41,881 nucleotides of DNA, taken from the NCBI GenBank assembly GCA_024636015.1, contig JAGXHU010000016.1, forward strand, positions 1 to 41,881. Reading direction: 5' to 3'. Source of the DNA: Halothiobacillus sp. (lineage in GTDB: Bacteria; Pseudomonadota; Gammaproteobacteria; Halothiobacillales; Halothiobacillaceae). Of this stretch, positions 27,401 to 37,291 are shown piece after piece (within the stretch, counting starts at the first letter, position 1; the number at the start of each line of letters is the position of its first letter). The translations under genes were made by a program, and so were the position numbers. Under the pieces are notes generated by a model. The model was not told the origin of the DNA. It did no database searches and saw only the letters and a list, made by a program, of their open reading frames with translations.

Positions 27401-29584
27401 ATGAACAGCGTTATGGATGCAACTACTCGCCATCGGCTTCTGAGCACCGCCATACGGCAGTCACTGGGAATATTGTCGATTTCTTTAATCCCGGCTATCG
27501 CCATCGCAGGCAATCTTACCGGCATTAGCACGGAACGCACCGCAGATGGTTCCATTCAGGTCCACCTGAAGCTTTCCGAGCCCCTGGCTGCCAGCCCGGA
27601 CAATTTCCAAATTGACAACCCGGCGCGTGTCGCAATCGACCTACCCGGGGTGAATAACCAGACCGGTGAACGTAGCCAGAAAATCAACCTGGGGCCCGTC
27701 AAATCCCTGATGATGGCCGAGGCTGGTGATCGTACACGGATCGTTTTCAATCTGTCTCAGTCAACTCCCTATGCCATCACCCCCCAAGGTAATGAAGTCA
27801 CCGTGACCTTCAAGCCTGCAGCAGCCAGCAACACGACAGCGACTGGCGTGGCGATCAGCAGCGGTAGCAATCCCACAACGGCCATGGATCGCGGACAGAT
27901 GATCGATTTTCGTCGATCGGCTGATGGCGCGGGGCGCTTGTTGATCAAGACATCTGGCCCTAATACGCCCATGAAGATGCGGCGTGAGGGCAGCAATATC
28001 ATTATTGACCTGCCGAACACACGCGTGGATGCCGGTCGCTTCAATGTTCGCGATTTCGCGACACCTGTCGAAAATGTCGATGTACGCCCCATGGGGAATG
28101 GAAGTCGCATCACGCTGCAAACCCGCAATGCCGGTGAGCACCTGGCCTATCAAACCGATAACCGGTTGGTTGTTGAAGTCAAGGCCGTGCCGCAAAACCA
28201 AGGCGCGCAGAATGTTGGCGAGAAGAAATATACGGGTGAGCGTCTGACGCTGAAGTTCCAGGATATTGCCGTCCGCCCACTGTTGCAGCTTATCGCGGAC
28301 TTCACAGGCAACAATATCGTCGTCAGTGATGACGTCAAGGGCTCGATCAGCCTTCGCCTTGAAAACGTACCGTGGGATCAGGCGCTGGATCTCATCCTGA
28401 CCACGAAGGGATTGTCCATGCGCAAGAATGGCAATGTCATTTATGTCGCACCCACCGCAGACATCGTGGCGCGTGACAAAGCGGAACTGGAAGCCCGCCA
28501 ACAAACACAACAACTCGCCCCCTTGGTCACCGATATTGTCCAGATAAACTATGCCCGCGCATCTGATATCGACAAGCTCCTTGAAGCAACCTCGAAAACA
28601 AAACAGGGGGGCTCAGATAAAGCCTCAGACGCGACACAACGTTTCCTGAGCAACCGCGGCAACATTACCGTTGATGCGCGCAGCAATAGCCTGATCGTTA
28701 CCGATACCGCTTCGGCACTGGATCGAATCCGCGATTTGATCAAGAAACTCGACAAACCGGTCAAGCAGGTACTCATTGAAACCCGTATTGTGATTGCCAC
28801 GGACAACTTCGCACGGCAACTTGGCGTACGTTGGGGCATTCAATCCGGCTTCAATCGGGCAGGCAGCACCGTTGGCCTAGGATCAACAGCGCCTGGCCTG
28901 ACGCCTGGATCCAGTCTGCCCACAGCGGGAGCAGGTGCCGGAACCGCGGCAACCAACCCAGGCAACTGGATGGTTAATACGCCGATCAGCGGCACACCGA
29001 CCGGCGGCTTGGGGCTGGCCATTTTGGGCTCTAATGTCCTGCTTGATCTTGAATTATCCGCCCTTCAATCTGAAGGTTCTGGTGAAATTGTATCCAGCCC
29101 GAAGGTCATTACGACTAATGGCCATACCGCCATGATCAAACAAGGTTCCGAGATCCCGTACCAATCCACCACCAGCACGGGTGGCGGCGCAGTCAATACC
29201 GTACAGTTCAAGGAAGCCGTGTTGCAAACCGAGGTGACCCCACAGATCACCCCGAACAACAATATCATCATGGACATCAAGGTTAAGAAGGACGAGCCGG
29301 ATTACACCAATATGCTTCCAGGAACAACCAACCCGCCCATCACGACGCGTGAAGTGACGACCAAGGTTGAAGTAAAGAACGGACAAACCGTCGTTCTCGG
29401 TGGTATCTATGAGTTCCAGAACACCAACACCGTCAATAAAGTTCCGTTCTTTGGGAGCCTGCCAGGTATCGGCAACCTCTTCAGAGACAAGGAAAATAGC
29501 AACAAACGCTTTGAGTTGCTGATTTTCGTAACCCCGAAAATTATCGATGCAAACGGCATGGCACCAAGCGATTCCTCCGACTAA
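27401..29584 (+). CDS. pilQ: type IV pilus secretin PilQ
   Basis: This 727-residue outer-membrane secretin has a signal sequence (hydrophobic run about 25-40 ending Ala-Ile-Ala), two AMIN domains that bind peptidoglycan (about 40-130 and 155-255), N0/N1 domains (L-T-L-K-F-Q-D-I-A-V-R-P-L-L-Q-L) and the secretin core ending in V-P-F-F-G-S-L-P-G-I-G-N-L-F. A Gly/Thr-rich loop lies inside the secretin domain. The frame overlaps the end of pilP, but the ATG at 27401, with AAGGGG upstream, is preferred. A strong terminator follows. Confidence 0.95.
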   Translation: MNSVMDATTRHRLLSTAIRQSLGILSISLIPAIAIAGNLTGISTERTADGSIQVHLKLSEPLAASPDNFQIDNPARVAIDLPGVNNQTGERSQKINLGPVKSLMMAEAGDRTRIVFNLSQSTPYAITPQGNEVTVTFKPAAASNTTATGVAISSGSNPTTAMDRGQMIDFRRSADGAGRLLIKTSGPNTPMKMRREGSNIIIDLPNTRVDAGRFNVRDFATPVENVDVRPMGNGSRITLQTRNAGEHLAYQTDNRLVVEVKAVPQNQGAQNVGEKKYTGERLTLKFQDIAVRPLLQLIADFTGNNIVVSDDVKGSISLRLENVPWDQALDLILTTKGLSMRKNGNVIYVAPTADIVARDKAELEARQQTQQLAPLVTDIVQINYARASDIDKLLEATSKTKQGGSDKASDATQRFLSNRGNITVDARSNSLIVTDTASALDRIRDLIKKLDKPVKQVLIETRIVIATDNFARQLGVRWGIQSGFNRAGSTVGLGSTAPGLTPGSSLPTAGAGAGTAATNPGNWMVNTPISGTPTGGLGLAILGSNVLLDLELSALQSEGSGEIVSSPKVITTNGHTAMIKQGSEIPYQSTTSTGGGAVNTVQFKEAVLQTEVTPQITPNNNIIMDIKVKKDEPDYTNMLPGTTNPPITTREVTTKVEVKNGQTVVLGGIYEFQNTNTVNKVPFFGSLPGIGNLFRDKENSNKRFELLIFVTPKIIDANGMAPSDSSD

Positions 29585-29608
29585 TTAAAATACGGAGTAC
29601 TCCACTGG

Positions 29609-29633
29609 AAGCCCCGTTCTGCGGGGCTTTTTT
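29609..29633 (+). terminator. rho-independent terminator after pilQ
   Basis: An 8-bp stem AAGCCCCG/CGGGGCTT with a five-base loop is followed directly by a T run. It starts 25 bases after the pilQ stop and ends 22 bases before aroK, so aroK must rely on read-through or its own start site. Confidence 0.88.
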
Positions 29634-29655
29634 CCGTATGAGTTAAAGTACGCCA

Positions 29656-30180
29656 ATGAATACACCAAACATCATCCTCATCGGCCCCATGGGGGCCGGC
29701 AAAAGCACCATTGGCAAACTGTTGGCACATACGCTCAACCGCACCTTTCTGGATTCGGATAAGGAAATCGAACACCGAACAGGCGCTTCCATTCCACTCA
29801 TCTTTGAAATTGAGGGCGAAGCGGGATTTCGCGATCGCGAAGTCGCTACAATCCATGAAATCACGAAAGGGAATAGCTGGGTGATGGCGACGGGGGGGGG
29901 CGCCATTCTTCGAGAAGAGAATCGCGCCATTTTCGCAGAGAGTGGTTTTGTGGTGTATCTACATGCATCGGTGCAGCAACAGGCCGAACGAACGGCAATG
30001 GATACACAGCGCCCGCTGCTGCAAACTCCAGATCGGATCGGAAAATTGAGTTCATTGATGACCGAACGCGAGCCACTCTATCGCGCGGCGGCCGATCTGA
30101 TCATTGAGACCGCAGGAAAATCACCGCGCGTCGTTGTTGATCTGATTCAGCAACACCTAAAAACCTCACCGGAGAGGTGA
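29656..30180 (+). CDS. aroK: shikimate kinase
   Basis: This 174-residue kinase phosphorylates shikimate with ATP in aromatic amino acid synthesis. Walker A is G-P-M-G-A-G-K-S-T at 11-19. The shikimate-binding Asp is in F-L-D-S-D-K, F-R-D-R-E contributes Arg, and the G-G-G loop is A-T-G-G-G-A-I-L. The lid R-P-L-L follows. The G-G-G loop is coded by a run of nine G. In many relatives aroB and damX follow; here a convergent LysR gene does. A weak hairpin without a T run overlaps its stop. Confidence 0.95.
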   Translation: MNTPNIILIGPMGAGKSTIGKLLAHTLNRTFLDSDKEIEHRTGASIPLIFEIEGEAGFRDREVATIHEITKGNSWVMATGGGAILREENRAIFAESGFVVYLHASVQQQAERTAMDTQRPLLQTPDRIGKLSSLMTEREPLYRAAADLIIETAGKSPRVVVDLIQQHLKTSPER

Positions 30181-30313
30181 GCTACATAGCCTTGGATCAA
30201 GCCTGAAATGTTCAAAGCCTGAAAAAGGACTCACGAACAACTAGGGCGGCTAGCTGAACAATCAGCATCGAGGGTAGGTGCTACCGCTTGGGGCCTTGCG
30301 CCCCGGTATGCAT

Positions 30314-31255
30314 TTAGCGCCCGTTGGTCGCCTTCTGGATTAACTCCAGATCCAACATCGGCGAACTTCTTTGGCAATAGTCGCGTGAAAATTCGAGCAG
30401 ATCTTCCATGGCCGGAAGGCGGAATTTGTGCCGTTGACGAACAAAAGAGAAATCACGGAACAATCGGGGCTTCAGGGGTACAGCCTTAAGCAAGCCAAGT
30501 TTCAACTCTTTGGTAATGCCGGCCGAAGACATGATCGACAACCCCATGCCCGCCTGTACGGCGCCTTTGATCGCTTCGGGGCTACCCAGCTCCATGCAGA
30601 CATCCCAGCCTTCGGAGTAACCTTGATCCACGAGATAACTCAGAACAATTTCACGCGTGCCCGAGCCCTCTTCGCGACAAATAAAATCGTAGGGCATGAG
30701 TTGCTCAATGCCCAGTTCAGCAGCGTCGGCAAGCACATGATCCGGCGGCATGATGACGACCAGTTCGTCGCGCCGGCAGGTCTCTACCAGAAGATTTTTG
30801 TTGGTGACTGTCCCTTCCACGATCGCCAGATCGACCACATTGTGCTCGACCATGGCAACAACCGTCTCGGTATTGCCGACCTTGAGCCGTATGGCCAAGT
30901 CGCGATGCTTCACGCGAAATTTCCCCAGCAGTGCCGGCAACATGTTCTCGGCAATTGTCATGCTGGCGCCCAGGTTCAAAGAACCTCCGACTTCGCCGGT
31001 CATCTCTTTTACACGGCGATCCATCTCATCGTACAGCTCAAACATGCGTTCCGAGATTTCGTAAACGACATGGCCGACGTCAGTCAGCGTGACGCGATTG
31101 TGGGTTCGATCAAACAACCGGGTATCGAAATGCTCCTCAAGCTGACGCACCTGAAACGTCACGGCTGGCTGAGTCATATGCAGGGCTTCGGCAGCCTTGG
31201 TAAAACTCAACAAGCGCGCAACGGTGTTGAATACCTTGAGACGTCGATCAGCCAT
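30314..31255 (-). CDS. LysR-family transcriptional regulator
   Basis: This 313-residue regulator has an N-terminal winged helix-turn-helix (residues 1-60; S-F-T-K-A-A-E-A-L-H-M-T-Q-P-A-V-T is the recognition region) and a two-lobed effector domain (about 90-300). The segment F-I-C-R-E-E-G-S-G-T-R is typical of the CbbR/YeiE-like group. The target genes are not in sight: both flanks are unrelated. A CbbR role in carbon fixation would fit the suspected lifestyle but is only a suggestion. Confidence 0.9.
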   Translation of the reverse strand: MADRRLKVFNTVARLLSFTKAAEALHMTQPAVTFQVRQLEEHFDTRLFDRTHNRVTLTDVGHVVYEISERMFELYDEMDRRVKEMTGEVGGSLNLGASMTIAENMLPALLGKFRVKHRDLAIRLKVGNTETVVAMVEHNVVDLAIVEGTVTNKNLLVETCRRDELVVIMPPDHVLADAAELGIEQLMPYDFICREEGSGTREIVLSYLVDQGYSEGWDVCMELGSPEAIKGAVQAGMGLSIMSSAGITKELKLGLLKAVPLKPRLFRDFSFVRQRHKFRLPAMEDLLEFSRDYCQRSSPMLDLELIQKATNGR

Positions 31256-31440
31256 GAGGTCATTCCCACTTTATGTTGTTAATCCAGATAGTGTATCAAG
31301 CCTATTTATCGTTTGCGACTCTATACGCCAGATAAGTATGCCCAGCGCGGTGTCACACAGAAATGCATTCGCCAACCAGTTGAACAATCGGCATAAACCG
31401 TTATGCTATCCAGCGGACTATCATCAGAGGACGAGAGATT

Positions 31441-31914
31441 ATGCAACGCTTAGGGAAAACCGCGCTGATCACACTGGTAACAGTATCAATTTTAACCATG
31501 GCTGGGCTCAGTCATGCCGATGGTGTGACCCGCATCTACAAATGGGTAGATAAAAAGGGTGAAACCCACTTCAGTCAGCTGCCACCGCCCCATGGGCAGG
31601 CCCAGCAGATCAATCCAGACTATGCCTCTCCCGTTCCAAAACTTGAGGAAAACACCCCTGATGCGCAGGCTACAAAGCCCCCGAATCAGGAGAAATCCAA
31701 GCTGCCTGCGGATGCGACCATCATGGCCGTGAATAAGAAAGAGGCCGAGAAGGCTTGCGCCTCTGCCCAGACCCAGATCAAGGCACTCCAAAACCCCGAA
31801 AACCAGCTCATGACCCAGGACAAGGATGGAAAATTCCGTGCCCTCACCCCGGCAGAGATTGCGGACCGGTTGAAACAGGCCCAGGATGTGGCCAATAAGT
31901 CCTGCGTGAAATAA
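31441..31914 (+). CDS. DUF4124 periplasmic protein
   Basis: This 157-residue exported protein has a signal peptide at 1-26 (ending S-H-A). It is followed by the DUF4124 signature I-Y-K-W-V-D-K-K-G-E-T-H-F-S at about 32-45, a Pro-rich linker and a charged helical C-terminus with two Cys. A GAGGACGAGAG precedes the ATG. The function is unknown. A strong stem-loop follows. Confidence 0.88.
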   Translation: MQRLGKTALITLVTVSILTMAGLSHADGVTRIYKWVDKKGETHFSQLPPPHGQAQQINPDYASPVPKLEENTPDAQATKPPNQEKSKLPADATIMAVNKKEAEKACASAQTQIKALQNPENQLMTQDKDGKFRALTPAEIADRLKQAQDVANKSCVK

Positions 31915-31986
31915 CTTCGCGGATAACGGCACGCAAAATAACGTGTGTTTCGTGCCAAAATAGAGTGCACTGGCATACGCCCGCTT

Positions 31987-32011
31987 AGGCCTCGCTGTAT
32001 TAGCGAGGCCT
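31987..32011 (+). terminator. stem-loop terminator after the DUF4124 gene
   Basis: A perfect 10-bp stem AGGCCTCGCT/AGCGAGGCCT with a five-base loop stands between the DUF4124 gene and proS. The following bases are only weakly T-rich, so termination may be partial. Confidence 0.65.
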
Positions 32012-32070
32012 TCCTGTTAGAAGTGTCGCCCCAAAACTGATTTTTTTACATCACCGAGACCACCGTCCTC

Positions 32071-33777
32071 ATGCGCAGCTCGCAATTCCCGCTCAACACC
32101 CTCAAAGAAACCCCGACCGAAGCTGAAATCATCAGCCACCAACTCATGCTGCGCGCTGGCATGATCAAGCGGCTGGCGGCTGGTTTGTATACTTGGACAC
32201 CGCTCGGCCTTCGGGTGCTGCGCCGAGTCGAGGCGGTCGTGCGTGAGGAGATGGATGGGATCGGTGCGCTGGAATTGTTGATGCCCGCCATCCAGCCCGC
32301 TGAGTTGTGGCAGGAATCCGGTCGCTGGCAGAAATACGGCCCCGAGCTGTTGCGCCTCAAGGATCGGCACGGTCGGGAGTTCTGTGTAGGGCCCACGCAT
32401 GAAGAAGTCATTACCGACTATGCGCGTCGAGACCTGAAAAGCTACAAACAGCTGCCGATCTGCTATTACCAGATCCAGACCAAGTTCCGGGATGAGATCC
32501 GTCCCCGCTTTGGCGTGATGCGCGCCCGCGAATTCATCATGAAGGACGCCTACTCGTTCCATCAGGATATCGACTCCCTGCGCCAGACCTATCAGGCCAT
32601 GTACGATGCCTATGGTCGGATTTTCACCCGACTCGGCCTGAAATTCCGCGCCGTGGTCGCCGATACCGGTTCGATCGGCGGCAATGCCTCGCATGAGTTC
32701 CATGTACTGGCAGATTCGGGCGAAGATGCCATCGCCTATGCCACTGCGGGCGACTATGCCGCCAATGTCGAGATGGCGCCCACCTTCCCTGCTCCGGCAG
32801 GTCGGCCTGCGGCGACTCTGCCGATGGCGCACGTGGCAACCCCAGAGGCCAAATCCATTGCCGAAGTTGCGCGCTTCCTGAGCCTGCCCGCTGACAGGAT
32901 CGTGAAAACCCTGCTGGTTCAGGGCCGGGAGGTACCGGTCGTTGCCGTGATCCTACGCGGAGACCATGAACTGAACGACATCAAGGCCGCCAAGCACCCG
33001 GCAATCGCCGATCCGTTCACCCTGATCGACGAAAAGGACGCCCCTGCCCTGGTCGGCTGCGCCGTGGGTTCCATCGGACCGGTCGGTCTGAGCAACATAC
33101 CCATCATTGCCGATTTTGCGGCGGCCGATCTGGCGGATTTCATCTGCGGTGCCAACAAGGATGACGTACACCTGACCGGCGTGAACTGGGGCCGTGATCT
33201 GCCCGAACCGGAAACCGCTGACCTGCGTAACGTCGTGGCCGGGGATCCGGCGCCGGAAGGTCAAGGCACCATCGACATTTGCCGGGGCATCGAAGTCGGC
33301 CACGTATTCCAGTTGGGCGATACCTACAGTGCCGCACTGAACTGCGAATTTCTTGATGAAACCGGCAAACCGCGCACCCCGCTCATGGGCTGCTACGGGA
33401 TTGGCGTTTCCCGTATTGTTGCTTCGGCCATCGAACAGAATCACGATGAGAATGGCATCGTCTGGCCGGTGCCACTCGCGCCCTTCACGGTTGCTATCGT
33501 GCCCATCAACGGGCATCGTGCGCCGGCAGTTCAAGAGGCGGCCGAGCACCTCGAAGCGGAGCTGACGGCACGGGGTTACAGCGTGTTGCTGGATGATCGC
33601 GGTCTGCGCCCTGGCGTGGCATTCGCCGATATGGAGCTGATCGGGATTCCCCTGCGCATCGTTGTCAGCGAGCGCGGACTGCAGAATGGGGAATTCGAAA
33701 CGCGGCTGCGCTGGGAAAGCGGGAATCAGGTGATCCCCGCCGATCAACTTCAGGAATGGATTGCCACGGTAATCTAG
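32071..33777 (+). CDS. proS: proline--tRNA ligase (bacterial type with editing domain)
   Basis: This 568-residue class II synthetase starts [14 protein letters not shown]. Motif 2 region [13 protein letters not shown] and motif 3 region G-C-Y-G-I-G-V-S-R are present. An insertion of about 150 residues between motifs 2 and 3 is the INS editing domain that removes mischarged Ala, with [10 protein letters not shown] near its end. Length is normal. It converges on legF, the stop codons overlapping by four bases. Confidence 0.97.
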   Translation: MRSSQFPLNTLKETPTEAEIISHQLMLRAGMIKRLAAGLYTWTPLGLRVLRRVEAVVREEMDGIGALELLMPAIQPAELWQESGRWQKYGPELLRLKDRHGREFCVGPTHEEVITDYARRDLKSYKQLPICYYQIQTKFRDEIRPRFGVMRAREFIMKDAYSFHQDIDSLRQTYQAMYDAYGRIFTRLGLKFRAVVADTGSIGGNASHEFHVLADSGEDAIAYATAGDYAANVEMAPTFPAPAGRPAATLPMAHVATPEAKSIAEVARFLSLPADRIVKTLLVQGREVPVVAVILRGDHELNDIKAAKHPAIADPFTLIDEKDAPALVGCAVGSIGPVGLSNIPIIADFAAADLADFICGANKDDVHLTGVNWGRDLPEPETADLRNVVAGDPAPEGQGTIDICRGIEVGHVFQLGDTYSAALNCEFLDETGKPRTPLMGCYGIGVSRIVASAIEQNHDENGIVWPVPLAPFTVAIVPINGHRAPAVQEAAEHLEAELTARGYSVLLDDRGLRPGVAFADMELIGIPLRIVVSERGLQNGEFETRLRWESGNQVIPADQLQEWIATVI

Positions 33778-34478
33778 GTCCGCGAGGGACTCACCTGTCG
33801 ATCCAACAGGTATTCGGCCAAGTGAAAATCGCGCAGCGTGTCGATATCGACGGCGCGCTCCGGGGGCATCACCGCCGCAACTGTCTCTTCGCCAAGAAAA
33901 CTACGGGTCTGTCGGAGCCAGTCCACGCGGGCCACATACACGGCGCCATTCAGCGAATACAGTTCGGGCAAATCCTGTCGGCGCATCGGACGCTGCTCCG
34001 GGGGCAGGAAGGATTGCAACCGTCCCTGTGCGTCGATACCAAACATCCACCAGGGTGAATCCGTCGCCTCGCTGACACTGACGCAGGCTGGCGCGCCCGT
34101 TGCCCAGCATCGTTCGAGCGCAGCGTCGATATCCGCCGCCGTTCTCAGCGGCGAAGTCGGCTGCAGCAGAACGACCCAGTCGTAATTTGGCAACACATCC
34201 AGCACCTGAAACACGACATCAATACTGCTGCTGTCATCGCGGGCCAATTCGGCCGGTCGCACCAGAGAGATATGGTCGCCCAGTCCCTGCGCCACGGACA
34301 TAATCTCGGGATCATCCGAACTGACCACGACTTCGGACACATAACGGGATGCCCAAGCCGCATCCAGGCTCCATCCGATCAGCGGCTTGCCACGCAGAGG
34401 GCGGATATTCTTGCCGGGCAATCCCTTGCTCCCGCCCCGCGCCGGGATGATGGCCAGCACCCGGGGTTTGTCAGTCAT
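33774..34478 (-). CDS. legF: CMP-nonulosonic acid (legionaminic acid type) cytidylyltransferase
   Basis: This 234-residue enzyme activates a nonulosonic acid with CTP to the CMP sugar. The nucleotide motif [15 protein letters not shown] is at about residues 9-23, and L-Q-P-T-S-P-L-R and an S-L-N-G-A-V-Y segment follow. The sequence fits the NeuA/LegF/PseF family. The ATG at 34478 overlaps ptmE by eight bases and gives the normal start; an ATG at 34499 is an alternative. It is last in the seven-gene operon. The legionaminate assignment rests on its neighbours. Confidence 0.88.
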   Translation of the reverse strand: MTDKPRVLAIIPARGGSKGLPGKNIRPLRGKPLIGWSLDAAWASRYVSEVVVSSDDPEIMSVAQGLGDHISLVRPAELARDDSSSIDVVFQVLDVLPNYDWVVLLQPTSPLRTAADIDAALERCWATGAPACVSVSEATDSPWWMFGIDAQGRLQSFLPPEQRPMRRQDLPELYSLNGAVYVARVDWLRQTRSFLGEETVAAVMPPERAVDIDTLRDFHLAEYLLDRQVSPSRT

Positions 34479-35532
34479 GCCGCAGGACTGATGCGGCATC
34501 GTGTTGTGCCATTTCGAAGTCGTTCATCCGACCGATATCCAGCCAGTATTCATGCACCGGGAACATCCGGACATCGTGCCCCGCCGCCATTTCATTCTTG
34601 AGCAGATCCGGCATGTCCACTCGGGTATTGGCCATCACTGCATGAACAACCTGGGGCGCGAGCACATAGATGCCGGCGCTCACGAAAAACCGATGGACCG
34701 GTTTCTCGGTGATGTCGGTAATTTTTTGTCCTTCGTGCTCGATCACGCCATAAGGCACCTGGAAGTCGTACTGCCGGGTACAGATGGTGGCCGCCGGGGT
34801 ATGCCGATCGTGATCCTGCAACAACGATTCATAATTGACGCGCGTCATGATGTCGCCATTGACCACGATGATCGGTCGCTGCACGGCATCTTTCGGCAGC
34901 AGACCAAGAGCCCCCGCCGTACCGAGCGGACTGTCCTCGTGAATGTACTGGATACTGACACCCCAACGGCTGCCGTCCTGAAAATGGTTAATGACCTGCT
35001 CACGCAGGTAATGGACCGAGATATAAAACCGGTAGAAGCCGAAATCGATCATGTCCTGCAGGATGTGCTCCAGCATCGGTTTGCCACCGACCGGCAACAT
35101 CGGCTTGGGGCAATTGTCCGTCAGCGGACGCAAGCGGGTACCGAATCCGCCCGCCATCAGAAAGACGGGGTTTTCCAACCGCGGCCGCTTCATGAGATCC
35201 GAGAGGGTTTCAAGCCCGACCAGCACCCCTGCATCATTCACGATGGGCACTTGCAGCACTTGCGCGCTACCCAGCAGTTGCAAGGCCTCGGCACGAAGAT
35301 GATTTTCCGGCAGCGTACGCGGCTGCGTATTCATCACCGCACTGATGGGTGCTTCCAGAGAAACGTGGCGGAGAATGCCGCGCCGAATATCCCCATCGGT
35401 CACCGTCCCCAGCAATCGCCCCTCGGCATCCACCACCAGGGCAATACGCTTTGCCCCTTCGTCGATCACCTCAATCGCCCGACGAATATTATCGTCCGGT
35501 GTCAGTAGAATGTGACGCCACTCTGGACTCAT
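34471..35532 (-). CDS. ptmE: CBS-domain sugar-1-phosphate nucleotidyltransferase (PtmE type)
   Basis: This 353-residue protein has two CBS domains (about 8-58 and 62-115) fused to a nucleotidyltransferase (122-353). The latter has L-M-A-G-G-F-G-T-R-L-R-P-L-T at 125-138, the basic C-P-K-P-M-L-P-V, G-T-A-G-A-L near 204 and N-G-D at 225-227. In Campylobacter the homologous PtmE makes the GDP-linked glucosamine used for legionaminic acid. The ATG at 35532 has GAGGAGG six bases upstream and lies one base after the legH stop. The frame is open to 35766, but that part is the shadow of legH. CBS domains suggest control by adenine nucleotides. Confidence 0.85.
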   Translation of the reverse strand: MSPEWRHILLTPDDNIRRAIEVIDEGAKRIALVVDAEGRLLGTVTDGDIRRGILRHVSLEAPISAVMNTQPRTLPENHLRAEALQLLGSAQVLQVPIVNDAGVLVGLETLSDLMKRPRLENPVFLMAGGFGTRLRPLTDNCPKPMLPVGGKPMLEHILQDMIDFGFYRFYISVHYLREQVINHFQDGSRWGVSIQYIHEDSPLGTAGALGLLPKDAVQRPIIVVNGDIMTRVNYESLLQDHDRHTPAATICTRQYDFQVPYGVIEHEGQKITDITEKPVHRFFVSAGIYVLAPQVVHAVMANTRVDMPDLLKNEMAAGHDVRMFPVHEYWLDIGRMNDFEMAQHDAASVLRHD

Positions 35533-35533
35533 C

Positions 35534-36178
35534 TCATGCCTCCTCGATCCTGATTGGCAAACGACCTGGAATAAAACGAATTCCAGCCGCAATATTTTTG
35601 ACCACCGTCGCACCCGCCGCCACCTGCGCACCGGCACCCACCGCCACGCCTTGGATGAGGATGGCCCCGGCGCCGATAAAGACCCGATCCGCCAGCTGAA
35701 CCTCGCCGCAGAGGATGGCACCCGGCGCAACATGGACATGCGCCCCGATACGACGGTGATGATCAACCGTCACGCGCGTGTTCAGCAGAACATTCTCATC
35801 GATCACGGTGCCCGGCTGCACGATCACCCCCGCCATCAGCTGCGTGCCTTCACCCAACACCACCTCCGACGCCACGATGGCAGACGGGTGAACCAGTGGC
35901 GGCATGCTCAACCGCCGATCGCGCAGCAGCGAAAACAATCGTTGCCGCAGTTGGCTGCGGTGCGGAAGCATACCCACCCCCAGGGTATAGTCGTACTGCA
36001 TCGCGTCCGGTCGCCGCGTCCAATCGTCATCGCCGAGCACCGGGATGCCTTCCCACAGGGTGCCAGCCGGCAAATCCGGTGCCAAAATCCCCGCCACTTC
36101 GCGCCCCGTCGCCTGGAGCACATCCAGCACCACCCGTGCATGCCCGCCGTAGCCCAGGATGACGATGGGCCGATTCAT
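35534..36178 (-). CDS. legH: NeuD/PglD-like sugar acetyltransferase (LegH role)
   Basis: This 214-residue protein starts with a Rossmann-like sugar-nucleotide domain (V-I-L-G-Y-G-G-H-A-R-V-V) and continues in left-handed beta-helix hexapeptide repeats (H-P-S-A-I-V, G-A-G-A-I-L-I-Q-G-V and others), typical of PglD, NeuD and LegH. In the GDP pathway the acetyltransferase acetylates the 4-amino group of the sugar nucleotide after LegC. The conserved His-His in V-D-H-H matches the catalytic region. It starts six bases after the legI stop with an AGGG just upstream. Confidence 0.84.
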   Translation of the reverse strand: MNRPIVILGYGGHARVVLDVLQATGREVAGILAPDLPAGTLWEGIPVLGDDDWTRRPDAMQYDYTLGVGMLPHRSQLRQRLFSLLRDRRLSMPPLVHPSAIVASEVVLGEGTQLMAGVIVQPGTVIDENVLLNTRVTVDHHRRIGAHVHVAPGAILCGEVQLADRVFIGAGAILIQGVAVGAGAQVAAGATVVKNIAAGIRFIPGRLPIRIEEA

Positions 36179-36184
36179 TGAACC

Positions 36185-37291
36185 CTACTCATCAAGCAAG
36201 TCTCCGGCGCGATAATCGCGACGCGCCGTTTGCCCCAGCACATCCCAATAACGCAGGGGCGACACCCCCGAACCGGGACGCATGATGGCAACCTGTGCGG
36301 CCGTCAACACCGTACCCGACCGGATATCCGTACGCGCCACCAGACTCTTGCGGGCCACCTGGGCGACCGCCCATTCCGCCGGTTGCGGCCGCTTGATGCC
36401 ATCACCCAAGGCCCCGGACACGGCACGAATATCACCCACAAGGGTGGTGAGCGCGGCCGGTTCCAGCGAGGCCGCATGATCGGGGCCTTCCATCGTGGCA
36501 TCCAGCGTGAAGTGCTTTTCAATCACCCGTGCGCCCCGCGCCACAGCCGCCACGGACATGGCCGTACCCAGCGTATGGTCGGAGTAGCCGACGGGGACGC
36601 CAAATGCCGCATGCAGCGTATCCATGGCCCTCAGGTTCACCGCCGCAGGCTCGGCAGGATAATCACTGGTGCAATGGAGCAACGTGAGGTTCGCCCGTAA
36701 GGCAGCCTGCCCCTCGGGCGATGCATAGGCCGCCTGAAAGGCGGCCACCGAAGGCTTGTCGGTGGCTCCGGCAATTCGCCCGAAGGCAATGACGCCCAGT
36801 GCCATCTCCACCTCGGCCAAGGTCGCCATACCGGTCGAAACGATCAGTGCAGCGCCCGTACGGGCATGTTCCAGCAGAAAAGGCGCATTGGTCAGTTCGC
36901 CGGAGGGCAGCTTGAGCAGATTCAGCCCCAGCTCGTCGACCAGAAAACGTAGGCTGTCGGAATCGAAGGCCGAAGACAGAAAAGCAATACCCTGCCGTTC
37001 CGCCGCATCCTTCAGATCTCGATGCAACGCAGGGGAGAGTTCCAGCCGTTTGAGCATGGCATATTGCGATTCTGCGGCACCCGTCGTTCGCTGCTGATAG
37101 GCGGCTTTCGGGGCATCCCGCGTCGCCAGGCTTTCCGCCTTGAAGGTCTGAAATTTGACCGCATCCGCCCCCGCACGCGCCGCCACCGCAACCAGTTCGA
37201 AAGCCAGGTCCGCCTGACCGTTATGGTTCACGCCCGCCTCGGCAATCACCTGCACGGCGGGGACGTTCCCTGGGTCCATCGATGAACTCAT
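36185..37291 (-). CDS. legI: N-acetylneuraminate/legionaminate synthase
   Basis: This 368-residue aldolase condenses phosphoenolpyruvate with a 2,4-diacetamido-hexose to form the nine-carbon acid. It has the NeuB barrel (I-A-E-A-G-V-N-H-N-G, F-Q-T-F-K-A-E, G-Y-S-D-H-T-L-G, E-K-H-F-T-L-D) and a C-terminal SAF/antifreeze-like domain (about 310-368). The segment A-P-K-A-A-Y-Q resembles LegI rather than sialic acid synthases. The ATG at 37291 overlaps legG (ATGA) and has GGAG five bases upstream; a GTG two codons earlier is possible. Confidence 0.9.
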   Translation of the reverse strand: MSSSMDPGNVPAVQVIAEAGVNHNGQADLAFELVAVAARAGADAVKFQTFKAESLATRDAPKAAYQQRTTGAAESQYAMLKRLELSPALHRDLKDAAERQGIAFLSSAFDSDSLRFLVDELGLNLLKLPSGELTNAPFLLEHARTGAALIVSTGMATLAEVEMALGVIAFGRIAGATDKPSVAAFQAAYASPEGQAALRANLTLLHCTSDYPAEPAAVNLRAMDTLHAAFGVPVGYSDHTLGTAMSVAAVARGARVIEKHFTLDATMEGPDHAASLEPAALTTLVGDIRAVSGALGDGIKRPQPAEWAVAQVARKSLVARTDIRSGTVLTAAQVAIMRPGSGVSPLRYWDVLGQTARRDYRAGDLLDE

